64,000 nt of DNA, taken from NCBI GenBank assembly GCA_902592675.1, contig CACJFJ010000001.1, positions 140,550 through 204,549 on the forward strand, in the 5' to 3' direction. Within the stretch, counting starts at the first letter, position 1; the number at the start of each line of letters is the position of its first letter. The notes beneath the pieces were generated by a model that was not told where the DNA came from, did no database searches, and saw only the letters and a program-made list of their open reading frames with translations. Made by a program: the position numbers and the translations under genes. Of this stretch, positions 40,237-49,078 are shown one piece after another. The DNA comes from an uncultured Pelagibacteraceae bacterium. Lineage in GTDB: Bacteria > Pseudomonadota > Alphaproteobacteria > Pelagibacterales > Pelagibacteraceae.

Positions 40237-41610
40237 CTAATTTAAATCAAATATTTTACCTGGATTCATTATATTATTTTGGTCAATGCTTTTTTTTATA
40301 GTTTTCATTAATGGAATACAGTCACCATGTTCCTGTATTAGATAAGATTTTTTATGAAGTCCTACTCCATGTTCACCTGTTATTGTTCCATTCAATTCTA
40401 GAGTTTTTTTAATTAATAAATCGCTAAAATCTCTAATTTTGTCATACGTCCCTACTTCCTTTGGATCATAAGGCAAAATTACATGAAAGTTTCCATCCCC
40501 TAAGTGACCAACCATTGGAGCCCTTAGACCTAATTTTTTTGTTTGTTCCTCTGCATAATTTACACATTCAGTTATATTTGAAATAGGTAAACATACGTCG
40601 GTTGAATACACTCTGCCGTTATTTATCAAAGCTTTTACAGAATAATAAACATCCCATCTCGCTTTCCAAAGTTTGTTTCTTTCCTCTAAATCTTTTGCCC
40701 ATTTGAATGAACTTCCATTATTATCTTTGCTTATTTCTTCAACTATCTTTATGTTTTCTTGATTGGATGTTTCCGATCCATGAAATTCAAAAAATAAAGT
40801 TGGTACCGCTTCTACATTTTTCAATTTTGAGTAATTTATACTAATTTCCATTTGCTCTTTATTTAGCATCTCAATTCTTGCAATAGGTACACCGTACTGA
40901 ATTACTTGCTGAGCAGTTAGCACTGCTGCCTCCAAAGATGAGAAATGGCATACAGCACTCATAATGCTTTCAGGAATTGGAGATAGTCTTAGTTGAATTT
41001 CTGTGATTATGCCTAAAGTCCCCTCAGATCCTATAAAGAGATTTGTTAGGTTATAACCAGCCGAAGTTTTTTTAGTTCTGCTCCCAGTTTGAATAATGTC
41101 CCCATTAGGCAGGACAACTGTAAGTCCAGTAATCACTGTTTTCATGGTGCCATATTTGACTGCCATTGTGCCCGAAGCTGAAGTTGATGCCATGCCACCT
41201 ATTGCAGCGTTCGCGCCAGGATCAATTGGAAAAAAAACTCCATCTTCTCTTAGATATTCATTTAACTGTTCTTTAGTTACACAGGCTTGAACCCTACAAT
41301 CAAAATCAGCTGTATTTACACTTAAGATCTTATTCATTTTTTCTAGAGAAATAGTGATACCTTTGTCATTGCCAACAACATTACCCTCTAACGAAGTTCC
41401 GGTTCCAAAAGGAACCACAGGAATTTTGTGATCATTGCATAAACTTAATATTTTCGAAACCTCTTCATTTGTCTCCGGAAAAACTACTGCTTTTGACAAT
41501 ACAGGATCATAAGTGTCCTCACCTCTCGCATAATTTGCTCTGGTAGACTCTGATGTTGAAAATCTTCCATTAAAGATTTTTTTTAGTTCTGCTTGTACTA
41601 GATCATTCAT
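40237..41610 (-). CDS. FAD-linked 2-hydroxyacid oxidase (GlcD/D-lactate dehydrogenase-like)
   Basis: This 457-residue protein has an FAD-binding PCMH domain with VPFGTGTSLEGNVVG (near residue 68) and GGMASTSASGTMAVKYGTMK. It has a C-terminal FAD-linked oxidase domain with GEHGVGLHKK and MNPGKIFDLN at the very end. Members oxidise glycolate, D-lactate or other D-2-hydroxy acids to 2-oxo acids. glcE and glcF partners of glycolate oxidase are not adjacent, so a single-subunit D-lactate dehydrogenase type is as likely. Confidence 0.88.
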   Translation of the reverse strand: MNDLVQAELKKIFNGRFSTSESTRANYARGEDTYDPVLSKAVVFPETNEEVSKILSLCNDHKIPVVPFGTGTSLEGNVVGNDKGITISLEKMNKILSVNTADFDCRVQACVTKEQLNEYLREDGVFFPIDPGANAAIGGMASTSASGTMAVKYGTMKTVITGLTVVLPNGDIIQTGSRTKKTSAGYNLTNLFIGSEGTLGIITEIQLRLSPIPESIMSAVCHFSSLEAAVLTAQQVIQYGVPIARIEMLNKEQMEISINYSKLKNVEAVPTLFFEFHGSETSNQENIKIVEEISKDNNGSSFKWAKDLEERNKLWKARWDVYYSVKALINNGRVYSTDVCLPISNITECVNYAEEQTKKLGLRAPMVGHLGDGNFHVILPYDPKEVGTYDKIRDFSDLLIKKTLELNGTITGEHGVGLHKKSYLIQEHGDCIPLMKTIKKSIDQNNIMNPGKIFDLN

Positions 41611-41647
41611 TTTAAGATATTAGTAAAAATTAAATAAAAAATACAGC

Positions 41648-42814
41648 TTATTTAGTCAACATTTTCTTTATGTTTTCTAAAGCTTGAGAAATATTATCTC
41701 TAGAAGCAGCAAAACTAAATCTAACGTAATTTTGGCAAGTTTCACCAAAAGCTGACCCTGGTACGATTGCTACTCCAGCTTCATGCATGGACTTTCTTGC
41801 AAATTCAGCACCATTCATTCCAGTTCCTATTACTTTAGGAAATGCATAAAAAGCTCCTCCTGGTAAACTGCATTCTACACCTGGTAAATCGTTTAAACCC
41901 TTATGAATTAATTCTCTTCTTTGAGTGAATTTTTCCATCATTTGATCAATAGAGTCATCTGGTCCATCTAATGCAGCAATTCCAGCAAATTGAGCTGCAG
42001 CATTTACACAAGAAACACTATTAATTAATAATTTATTAACATGTTCTATAAGATGTTGTGGCCAAAAACTCCAACCAAGCCTCCAACCAGTCATTGAATA
42101 AGCTTTACTCCACCCCTCTAACACTATCAGCCTTTCTCTCAACTCTGGATAATTAAAAAATGATGGCATCTCTTTTCCATCAAAAATTTGTCTACTGTAA
42201 ATTTCATCACTTAGTATCGTTACATGAGGGTGTTTTTTAAGACCATCAGCTAAAAAATCAATATCACTTCTATCAACAAAACTTCCAGTTGGATTATTAG
42301 GATTAATTAAGATCAGCAATCGAGTTTTTTCAGTGATTAAAGATAATATTTTATCTGGATTAAATTTAAGATCTTTATCTTCTGTTAAATCATAAGGAAC
42401 TGATTTTGAACCAGTATAATTTATCATCGACTCATAAATTGGAAAAGCTGGTGTAGGATGAATTATCTCTGCACCTGGTTCTCCAAAACATTGTATAGCA
42501 TAATGCATTGTTGGCTTACCTCCAGGCATAATAAGAATTCTTTCAAAATCAACATCAACATTATAACGTCTTTTTATCCATCTTGTTACAGCCTGGCGAC
42601 ATTCAGGAATACCATTTGACATTACATATCCATGGTGTCCATCATCTAGTGCTTTCTTGGCTGCTTCAACTACATGTTTGGGAGTTTTAAAATCTGGTTG
42701 TCCCAATCCTAAATGTATCATGGGTTTTCCCTGAGCTTCTAATTTTTTTGCCTCTGCTAATACACTAAACGCTGACTCAGTTCCTAATCTTTCTAAACTT
42801 TTAGCTAATTTCAT
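41648..42814 (-). CDS. Class I/II pyridoxal-phosphate aminotransferase
   Basis: This 388-residue fold-type I enzyme has the PLP lysine in EGWSKAYSMTGWRLGWSF (near residue 236), NPNNPTGSF, LSDEIYSR, and the C-terminal carboxylate-binding arginine in YVRFSFAASRDN. It would transfer an amino group between an amino acid and a 2-oxo acid. Its neighbours make 2-oxo acids from 2-hydroxy acids, so it may convert those products (for example glyoxylate to glycine or pyruvate to alanine). This is inference from context. Confidence 0.9.
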   Translation of the reverse strand: MKLAKSLERLGTESAFSVLAEAKKLEAQGKPMIHLGLGQPDFKTPKHVVEAAKKALDDGHHGYVMSNGIPECRQAVTRWIKRRYNVDVDFERILIMPGGKPTMHYAIQCFGEPGAEIIHPTPAFPIYESMINYTGSKSVPYDLTEDKDLKFNPDKILSLITEKTRLLILINPNNPTGSFVDRSDIDFLADGLKKHPHVTILSDEIYSRQIFDGKEMPSFFNYPELRERLIVLEGWSKAYSMTGWRLGWSFWPQHLIEHVNKLLINSVSCVNAAAQFAGIAALDGPDDSIDQMMEKFTQRRELIHKGLNDLPGVECSLPGGAFYAFPKVIGTGMNGAEFARKSMHEAGVAIVPGSAFGETCQNYVRFSFAASRDNISQALENIKKMLTK

Positions 42815-42825
42815 TTTTTTCCCCC

Positions 42826-43977
42826 CTATTTTCTATAGATTAATTTTGAACTATTCAACTCTTTTAAACTCTTGCAGCCCATTAAAACCATATTTCTATT
42901 TATCTCATCATGCATATTTTGTAATAAATGTTCTACTCCTCGTTGACCTCCTGCAGCTAATGAAAACAAAAACATTTTACCAAAACTACAAGCTTTAGCA
43001 CCTGCAGCGACAGCTTTTAAAACGTGAGTTCCTCTTCTCACACCTCCATCTAAAATAATTTCCAATTTATCTCCCACTGCATCAGATATAGCTTTAACTT
43101 GATCAAAAGGAGATCTAGACCCATCAAGTTGTCGGCCCCCATGATTAGAAATCATTATAGCAGTACACCCAATATCAATTGCTTTTTTTGCATCTTCAAC
43201 TGACATAACTCCTTTAAGTGCAAAAGGTCCGTTCCATTTTTTTGCACAGTACTCGGCATCTTTCCATCCCATTAACGGATCATACTGCTCATTAATATAT
43301 TCGATTACTGACTTTGCAATATTTGTTCCTTTGTCAGTTTTTTTTTTAACATTTGAAAGCTCAAATTTTTTTCCTTTTAAATAATTAAATACCCATGTTG
43401 GTCTCATCGCAAAACTCATTAGACTTTGAATTGTTAATTTTGGTGGTGTTGTAAATCCTGTTCTATGATCTTTTTCTCTGTTACCTGCAACTAATGTATC
43501 TACTGTCAGGCACATCGCGTCAAATCCTGATCTTCTTGATCTATCAATCAAATCGTCCGTTATTGATTTGTCTTTATGAACATAAAGTTGAAACAATTTT
43601 GGACCGCTAGAAATATTCGAAATCTCCTCAATAGAGTTATTACTCATGGATGACATACTATAAAAAGTTCCAAATTTTTCTGCTGCTCTTGCTGAAGCTT
43701 TATCACCGTCAATGTGATAAAGTCTTTGCATAGCAGCTGGTGAAAGAAAAATTGGCATATCTATTTTTCTTCCAAATAAAGTTGTTGATAGATCTGGTTT
43801 ACCAACATTTGAAAGAACATTAGGAACTAAGTCACACTCATTAAATGAATCTGTATTTCGTTTTAAAGTAGTTTCGTCATCTGACCCACCATCTATGTAG
43901 TGAAAAATCGGTGAGGGTAATTTTTTCTTAGCTAGTTTTCTAAAATCATCGAAATTATAGCAGTTTTTTAAGCTCAC
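42826..43977 (-). CDS. FMN-dependent 2-hydroxyacid dehydrogenase/oxidase, copy 1
   Basis: This 383-residue TIM-barrel flavoprotein belongs to the LldD/glycolate oxidase family. It has the substrate Tyr in FHYIDGGSDDE (near residue 26), QLYVHKD, CLTVDTLVAGNREKDHRTGF, and the catalytic His-Arg in ISNHGGRQLDGSR. DGGVRRGTHVLKA forms the phosphate site. It would oxidise an L-2-hydroxy acid such as L-lactate or glycolate. Its start shares one base with the stop of copy 2, and the two look about 60% identical over the first 100 residues by eye. Confidence 0.9.
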   Translation of the reverse strand: MSLKNCYNFDDFRKLAKKKLPSPIFHYIDGGSDDETTLKRNTDSFNECDLVPNVLSNVGKPDLSTTLFGRKIDMPIFLSPAAMQRLYHIDGDKASARAAEKFGTFYSMSSMSNNSIEEISNISSGPKLFQLYVHKDKSITDDLIDRSRRSGFDAMCLTVDTLVAGNREKDHRTGFTTPPKLTIQSLMSFAMRPTWVFNYLKGKKFELSNVKKKTDKGTNIAKSVIEYINEQYDPLMGWKDAEYCAKKWNGPFALKGVMSVEDAKKAIDIGCTAIMISNHGGRQLDGSRSPFDQVKAISDAVGDKLEIILDGGVRRGTHVLKAVAAGAKACSFGKMFLFSLAAGGQRGVEHLLQNMHDEINRNMVLMGCKSLKELNSSKLIYRK

Positions 43978-45128
43978 TATCTTCTGAATCTTAAATTATT
44001 TCGACTTAAATCGCTTATTTTTGTGCAGCCCATAAGTTTCATATCACGTTCTAATTCAGATCTGTACTTTTCTAATGCTCTCTCAACTCCAGCTTGGCCA
44101 GCAGCTGCTAGAGCATAAAGATAAAGTCTACCACCTGAACATGCTTTCGCACCTAATGATAATGCTTTTAACATATGAGTTCCTCTATGAATTCCACCTT
44201 CACAAATAACATCAAGCTTGTCACCGACTGCATCAACAATTTCTGCAAGTTGATCAAAAGGCGCTCTAGATCCATCTAATTGTCTTCCGCCATGATTTGA
44301 TACCATTATACCTGTGCATCCTATGTCTACTGCTCTTTTTGCATCCTCTACACTCATAATTCCTTTAAGAGCGAAATGACCTCCCCATTTAGAACAAAGA
44401 TTTTCAGCATCTTTCCAATTCATAGATTGATCCAACATAGTTGAAAAATAATTTCCAATTGATGAATTAACATCGGTACCTTCTTTCACAAAATCTTGAA
44501 GATGGGGCAGTTCAAACTTACCTTTAGTCAAATAGTTTATTCCCCACATCGGCTTCGTAGCAAAACTATATAAACTTGCTAGAGTTAACTTTGGTGGAGA
44601 GGTAAATCCCGTCCTTAAGTCTCTCTCTCTATTTCCTCCAGTAATAGTATCAACTGTTAAAGCCATCACATCAAAATTTGCAGCTTTTGCTCTTTCCAGA
44701 CAAGAGTCGTTTAAACCTCTATCTTTATGAAAATAAAACTGAAACATTTTAGGTGTATCAATCATTGAAGAAATTTCCTCAACACTAACAGTGGCTAAAG
44801 CAGAAACACCGAACATAGTATTAAATTTTTTTGCAGCTTTTCCAACCGCTCTTTCTCCATCGTAATGGAAAAGTCTTTGTAAAGCTGTTGGTGATAAGTA
44901 AAAAGGTAAATCTAATTTTTTTCCGAATATTGTAGTAGACAAATCAACTTCTTCAACGCCCCTTAAAACATTGGGTACCAAATCTACATCATCAAATGCG
45001 CTAGTGTTTCTAGCATATGTAATTTCATCATCTGCTGCCCCATCAATATAATGAAAGATAGGTGATGGCAGCTTTTTTTGAGCTAATTTTCTAAAATCAC
45101 TGAAATTGTGACAATCTTTTAAATTCAT
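43977..45128 (-). CDS. FMN-dependent 2-hydroxyacid dehydrogenase/oxidase, copy 2
   Basis: This 383-residue paralog of the next gene has the same motifs: FHYIDGAADDE, QFYFHKD, LTVDTITGGNRERDLRTGF, VSNHGGRQLDGSR and EGGIHRGTHMLKA. It differs at active-site neighbours, for example ALATVSVEEIS against SMSNNSIEEIS, and EGG against DGG. The two copies may therefore have different 2-hydroxyacid preferences. It is the first oxidase in transcription order, eight bases after the preceding outer-membrane gene start region. Confidence 0.9.
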   Translation of the reverse strand: MNLKDCHNFSDFRKLAQKKLPSPIFHYIDGAADDEITYARNTSAFDDVDLVPNVLRGVEEVDLSTTIFGKKLDLPFYLSPTALQRLFHYDGERAVGKAAKKFNTMFGVSALATVSVEEISSMIDTPKMFQFYFHKDRGLNDSCLERAKAANFDVMALTVDTITGGNRERDLRTGFTSPPKLTLASLYSFATKPMWGINYLTKGKFELPHLQDFVKEGTDVNSSIGNYFSTMLDQSMNWKDAENLCSKWGGHFALKGIMSVEDAKRAVDIGCTGIMVSNHGGRQLDGSRAPFDQLAEIVDAVGDKLDVICEGGIHRGTHMLKALSLGAKACSGGRLYLYALAAAGQAGVERALEKYRSELERDMKLMGCTKISDLSRNNLRFRR

Positions 45129-45136
45129 AAGAAACG

Positions 45137-45658
45137 TTAAAACTTTTTGAGAAAATTAAACATATAACTATTTGCCCCAGGATTTTTATCTCCTAAACTT
45201 GCATTTGACAAATGGTTATAGGATAAACCAAATTGACTATTTTTAGGTAATTCTAAAGAAAGTTGTAATTCACTTTTAAATTCTAACGCATGACCCAAAT
45301 CTTTCCCATTTCCCTCATTATAATAGCCTGGGGTAAAACTTGGAGTAAAATTTAATGATCCTATTTTATAATGCGCCTGAACACCTGTATAAAAATACGT
45401 TGCATTATCAGCGGTAATCATGGCTCCAGTAACTGGAGATAAATTTCCAAGAAAAGTATCTCTATTTAAATCTTCATTCTGATGTTGAAAACCAATCAAT
45501 GTCGATCTTTTCCCATCATCACTAAAATCAAACATTCCAGTATATATGTTAAATTCTGTATTTTTATTTTTTACATTTTTAATCTCTTCTGCTTGTAATG
45601 AAAAAGAGAATAAGAAAAATAAAGTAATAAATAATAACTTTTTTAAATTCATAAGCAT
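45137..45658 (-). CDS. PagL-like lipid A 3-O-deacylase
   Basis: This 173-residue protein has a signal peptide (MNLKKLLFITLFFLFSFSLQ, then AEE) and beta-rich, aromatic-ended segments as in an eight-stranded outer-membrane barrel. The segment SYNHLSNASLGDKNPGANSY matches the PagL active-site region with its His-x-Ser and following Asn-Pro-Gly. The C-terminus ends in Phe. By family it would remove the 3-position acyl chain of lipid A in the outer membrane. It starts eight bases after ccmH and precedes the oxidases. A start at the second Met is also possible. Confidence 0.75.
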   Translation of the reverse strand: MLMNLKKLLFITLFFLFSFSLQAEEIKNVKNKNTEFNIYTGMFDFSDDGKRSTLIGFQHQNEDLNRDTFLGNLSPVTGAMITADNATYFYTGVQAHYKIGSLNFTPSFTPGYYNEGNGKDLGHALEFKSELQLSLELPKNSQFGLSYNHLSNASLGDKNPGANSYMFNFLKKF

Positions 45659-45665
45659 TAATAAT

Positions 45666-46031
45666 TTAATTTTTTTTTATAATAAATAATTTAAAAATTA
45701 TTGCACCCCCAATAATAAACATCAAAATTGGCAATAACCAAAGAAAATAAGTGTTTTTATTAAATTTGGGATCATACAATATCCATTCACCATATTTTTC
45801 CTGTAAAAAATCATAAATTTGTTCCTCACTATTACCACTTTCTAATTTCTTCTTTACGACTAACTTTAAACTATTAGCAAATTCAGAATCTGAGTCGTAA
45901 ATTGATTGTCCCTGACAAATTAAACAACGAAGATTTTTTGTAATTTTTTTTTCCAGATTTATATCCTGAGCATAAATTGTATTATAATTAATTACAAAGA
46001 AAGTAATAATTAAGTATTTAAAAAGTTTCAT
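45666..46031 (-). CDS. ccmH: Cytochrome c maturation protein CcmH (thioreductase)
   Basis: This 121-residue protein has a signal sequence, then the CcmH domain with the redox motif NLRCLICQGQSIYDSDS (Cys near residues 34 and 37), FLQEKYGEWILYDP, and a C-terminal membrane helix. It reduces the CXXCH disulfide of apocytochrome c in the periplasm before heme attachment. Its ATG overlaps the ccmG stop by four bases. It lacks the C-terminal TPR part, which alphaproteobacteria encode separately as CcmI; ccmI is not in the window. Confidence 0.92.
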   Translation of the reverse strand: MKLFKYLIITFFVINYNTIYAQDINLEKKITKNLRCLICQGQSIYDSDSEFANSLKLVVKKKLESGNSEEQIYDFLQEKYGEWILYDPKFNKNTYFLWLLPILMFIIGGAIIFKLFIIKKN

Positions 46032-46546
46032 TTTAAAATTTCTTTAATTTCTAAGATAGAATTTTCGTCAATTGGTCCAATTATTTTTTTTACAATTTTT
46101 TTGTCATAGATTAGAAAGGTTTCTGGAACACCATATGCTCCCCAATCAATAGCTATAGTACCATCCGAGTCTTTTAAAATGATTTTGTATGGACTTTTTA
46201 ATTCGTCTAAAAATTTTTTTGCATTTAGATGATTATCTTTATAATTAAGTCCTATTATATCTATTAATTTTTCTTTTTTTAAATTCATTAAGAACCTATG
46301 TTCCTCTCTGCATGGAACACACCAAGAAGCCCAAATGTTTAATAAGTAAAATTTATCTTTAAAAAAAATATCATTAGAGTTTATAGTTTTGTTATTTTCA
46401 AAATTTATTGCTTGAAATTCTGGTATATCTATTTGAGCTTGAACATTGGGAGTATAAATATTTGAATTTTTTAAACCTTTGTAAAAAACAAAAAAAATTA
46501 TTAAAAAAACAAATATCAAAAAAAATGGATAAATCTTAATTTTCAT
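46028..46546 (-). CDS. ccmG: Thiol:disulfide interchange protein CcmG/DsbE
   Basis: This 172-residue thioredoxin-fold protein has an N-terminal membrane anchor (about residues 6-24) and the active site NIWASWCVPCREEH near residue 75. It also has the conserved VPETFLIYD loop. It keeps CcmH and apocytochrome c reduced in the periplasm. It overlaps ccmF by 11 bases and ccmH by 4. Confidence 0.94.
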   Translation of the reverse strand: MKIKIYPFFLIFVFLIIFFVFYKGLKNSNIYTPNVQAQIDIPEFQAINFENNKTINSNDIFFKDKFYLLNIWASWCVPCREEHRFLMNLKKEKLIDIIGLNYKDNHLNAKKFLDELKSPYKIILKDSDGTIAIDWGAYGVPETFLIYDKKIVKKIIGPIDENSILEIKEILK

Positions 46547-48413
46547 ATCTTTTTTTAAAAAAACTTATCAAACCTCCAAAAGAAATTAGTATTACTGAAA
46601 TCCAAATCCATAACATAAAAGGTTTAATTTGATATCTAATATTAAAATACTCTTTATTTTGAACTGAATTCATGGTCATAAATTTGTCAGTTAATAAATT
46701 TGTTTTTATATCAGCTTCACTAGTGACAATATTTGGTTGATTATAAATTCTTAATTCAGGGCTCATAATTGAATAATTCCCATTTGAATCAATAATTTCA
46801 AATTCCCCAATAATTGCTTTATAATTTTGTTCATCCTTTTGATTTATATTTTTAAAATTAATTTTAAATTTATCAGAAATAAAAGTTTCACCAATTTTCA
46901 AGTTCGTAATTATTTCGCTAGAAAAAATATTATTAAATAAAATGCTTAATATTAATAAACTAAATCCGAAATGAGCAATATTTTGAGACAAATTGCTAAA
47001 TCTTTTTTTAAAAAAGTCCCTGACTGTTATAAAAAATAAGAAAAATGCAGCAGTTAACAAAATTGTATTTGTAAAAAAATTTATACTTAAATTTTTTACA
47101 ATTATGACTGTTAATATAAAAGAAATAAGCAAAAACAAAATCAAATATAATTTATTTTTTAAATCTGATTTAATCCACTTTAGTTGTGGACCTATTGCCA
47201 TGAATATTAAGAAAGGAATTAAAAAAGGTATAATGAGTTTATGAAAAAAAGGTGGTCCAACAGATATTTTTTCTGAAGTTATAACCTCTAAAAAAATGGG
47301 ATATACAGTTCCAATTAAAACAACAACAAGAAAATACATCATAAACCAATTGTTTATTAAAATTGCAGTTTCTTTACTCACCCAATTTAAATTGATTAGA
47401 ATTTTATTTTCATTTTTTTGAAAAAAGAAGAAAACAAAAAATGACAAAAATATTAAGATAAATAAAAAAATTAAAATAAATAATCCTCTTTCAGGATCAT
47501 TTGCAAACGTATGAACTGAATTTAAAATTCCTGATCTTACCAGAAAGGTACCACACATGCTTAATGTAAAAGTTGTTATTGATAAAATAATAACCCAAGA
47601 ATTTAGAATATTTCTTTTTTCTAAAGCTAAAATACAATGTAACAATGTTGTCAAACTTAGCCATGGCATTAGCGAAACATTTTCAACTGGATCCCAAAAC
47701 CAAAAACCACCCCAACCTAATTCATAATAGGCCCAAATAGAACCTAATAGAATTCCTAATGTCAAAAAAATCCAAGAGATAAAAACCCATTTCTTAATAT
47801 GTTTTGCCCAGTCTTTTGAAATATAATTTAACGATACCGCTGCAAGTGCAGAAGAAAAAATAATTGATGATCCAACATAACCTAAATATAAAACTGGTGG
47901 ATGAATAGCTAAGGCTGGATCTTGTAAAATAGGATTTAAACCTAATCCCTCTTTTGGAACTGGAGTAATATAATTGAATGGATTAGAGGTCTTTATCAAA
48001 AAAACAAAAAAACCAATTATGATTATTTCCTGAAATAATAACGTCAAAATTCTATAATTTTTTTTTTGCTCTACAGATTTTAATAAAAATAAGTAAATAA
48101 ATAAGGTTAATACAAGTAACCAAAGTAATAAACTTCCTTCATGGTTTCCCCATGTGCCTGAAATTTTATAAAATAACGGTTTTGTTGTATGTGAATGATT
48201 AAAAACAGTTTCATTACTAAAATCAGAGACAACAAAAGAAGTAACCAATCCTAAAAAGCTGATTACTACAAAAAAAAATTGAAAAAAGGTAAATGATAAA
48301 ATTTTTTTATCTAAGATTTTCACATCTTTAAAATTTATTATTGAAAAATAAATTACTAAAAAAGAGCAAAAAAAACCAAAGAGTAATGAATAATAACCTA
48401 TTAAACTTGCCAA
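46536..48413 (-). CDS. ccmF: Heme lyase subunit CcmF
   Basis: This 625-residue polytopic protein has about 14-15 membrane helices. The WWD domain reads YYELGWGGFWFWDPVENVSL, preceded by HPPVLYLGYVG with heme-ligand histidines. It joins heme from CcmE to apocytochrome c. It lies three bases after ccmE. The length is close to that of the usual 640-660 residues. Confidence 0.96.
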   Translation of the reverse strand: MASLIGYYSLLFGFFCSFLVIYFSIINFKDVKILDKKILSFTFFQFFFVVISFLGLVTSFVVSDFSNETVFNHSHTTKPLFYKISGTWGNHEGSLLLWLLVLTLFIYLFLLKSVEQKKNYRILTLLFQEIIIIGFFVFLIKTSNPFNYITPVPKEGLGLNPILQDPALAIHPPVLYLGYVGSSIIFSSALAAVSLNYISKDWAKHIKKWVFISWIFLTLGILLGSIWAYYELGWGGFWFWDPVENVSLMPWLSLTTLLHCILALEKRNILNSWVIILSITTFTLSMCGTFLVRSGILNSVHTFANDPERGLFILIFLFILIFLSFFVFFFFQKNENKILINLNWVSKETAILINNWFMMYFLVVVLIGTVYPIFLEVITSEKISVGPPFFHKLIIPFLIPFLIFMAIGPQLKWIKSDLKNKLYLILFLLISFILTVIIVKNLSINFFTNTILLTAAFFLFFITVRDFFKKRFSNLSQNIAHFGFSLLILSILFNNIFSSEIITNLKIGETFISDKFKINFKNINQKDEQNYKAIIGEFEIIDSNGNYSIMSPELRIYNQPNIVTSEADIKTNLLTDKFMTMNSVQNKEYFNIRYQIKPFMLWIWISVILISFGGLISFFKKRYEN

Positions 48414-48416
48414 AAT

Positions 48417-48836
48417 CTATTTCTCCTCTAACGCTTTCTTTACCTCAGGTGGCATATAATTTTCATCATGCTTTGCTAAAATTTTAGTTGCTGAAAAAAA
48501 ACTTCTATCTTTTAGAAAACCTTCTGCAACTACTCCCTTACCCTCAGCAAATAAGTTAGGGATGACACCTGAATAAACTACATTGATTTCGTTTTTAAAA
48601 TCGGTAACTATAAATCTCAATTTCTTTTCTTCTATTAAAATTGAATTTTCTTTTACCATCCCACCAATCCTTATTTTGTTTTTATTAACTTCTGATAAAA
48701 TTTTTATTTCAGTTGGAGATTTAAAATAAACAACGTTTTCTTCAAGCGATTTAAGAATAAGAAAAATTGATAATGATAAAATTATTAAAATAAAAAATAC
48801 AAAGAAAAATCTTAGTTTTACTTTACGACCGTACAT
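48417..48836 (-). CDS. ccmE: Heme chaperone CcmE
   Basis: This 139-residue protein has an N-terminal membrane anchor, a small beta-barrel (segments [23 protein letters not shown] and [11 protein letters not shown]) and the heme-attaching histidine in [17 protein letters not shown] (near residue 128). It carries heme covalently in the periplasm from CcmC to CcmF. It is 14 bases from ccmD. Confidence 0.95.
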   Translation of the reverse strand: MYGRKVKLRFFFVFFILIILSLSIFLILKSLEENVVYFKSPTEIKILSEVNKNKIRIGGMVKENSILIEEKKLRFIVTDFKNEINVVYSGVIPNLFAEGKGVVAEGFLKDRSFFSATKILAKHDENYMPPEVKKALEEK

Positions 48837-48850
48837 GGTTTAAAAGAAAG

Positions 48851-49078
48851 TTAGATAGTTGAAGTATTAGATAATATTTCTTTATTGATGCTTTGAGATT
48901 TTGCAATTGTTGCTCTTTCAGGATTTAAAGCTCCAAACTTAGCAATAAATTTTTCCTTTTCCTTTATGTATTGAATTTTGATAACTACATACAGTAAAGT
49001 AAAATTTAATAAAGAGAATGCAAACGCAGACCAAACGTAAAATCCATATCCATTCATTGTTAAAATTTCACTTATCAT
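48851..49078 (-). CDS. ccmD: Heme exporter subunit CcmD
   Basis: This 75-residue protein has one membrane helix and the CcmD-typical start NGYGFYVWSAFAFSLLNF. It stabilises CcmC-CcmE contact. Its ATG at 49,078 overlaps the ccmC TGA as ATGA; a start eight codons later at MNGYGF is also possible. The tail of about 40 residues is longer than usual. Confidence 0.85.
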   Translation of the reverse strand: MISEILTMNGYGFYVWSAFAFSLLNFTLLYVVIKIQYIKEKEKFIAKFGALNPERATIAKSQSINKEILSNTSTI

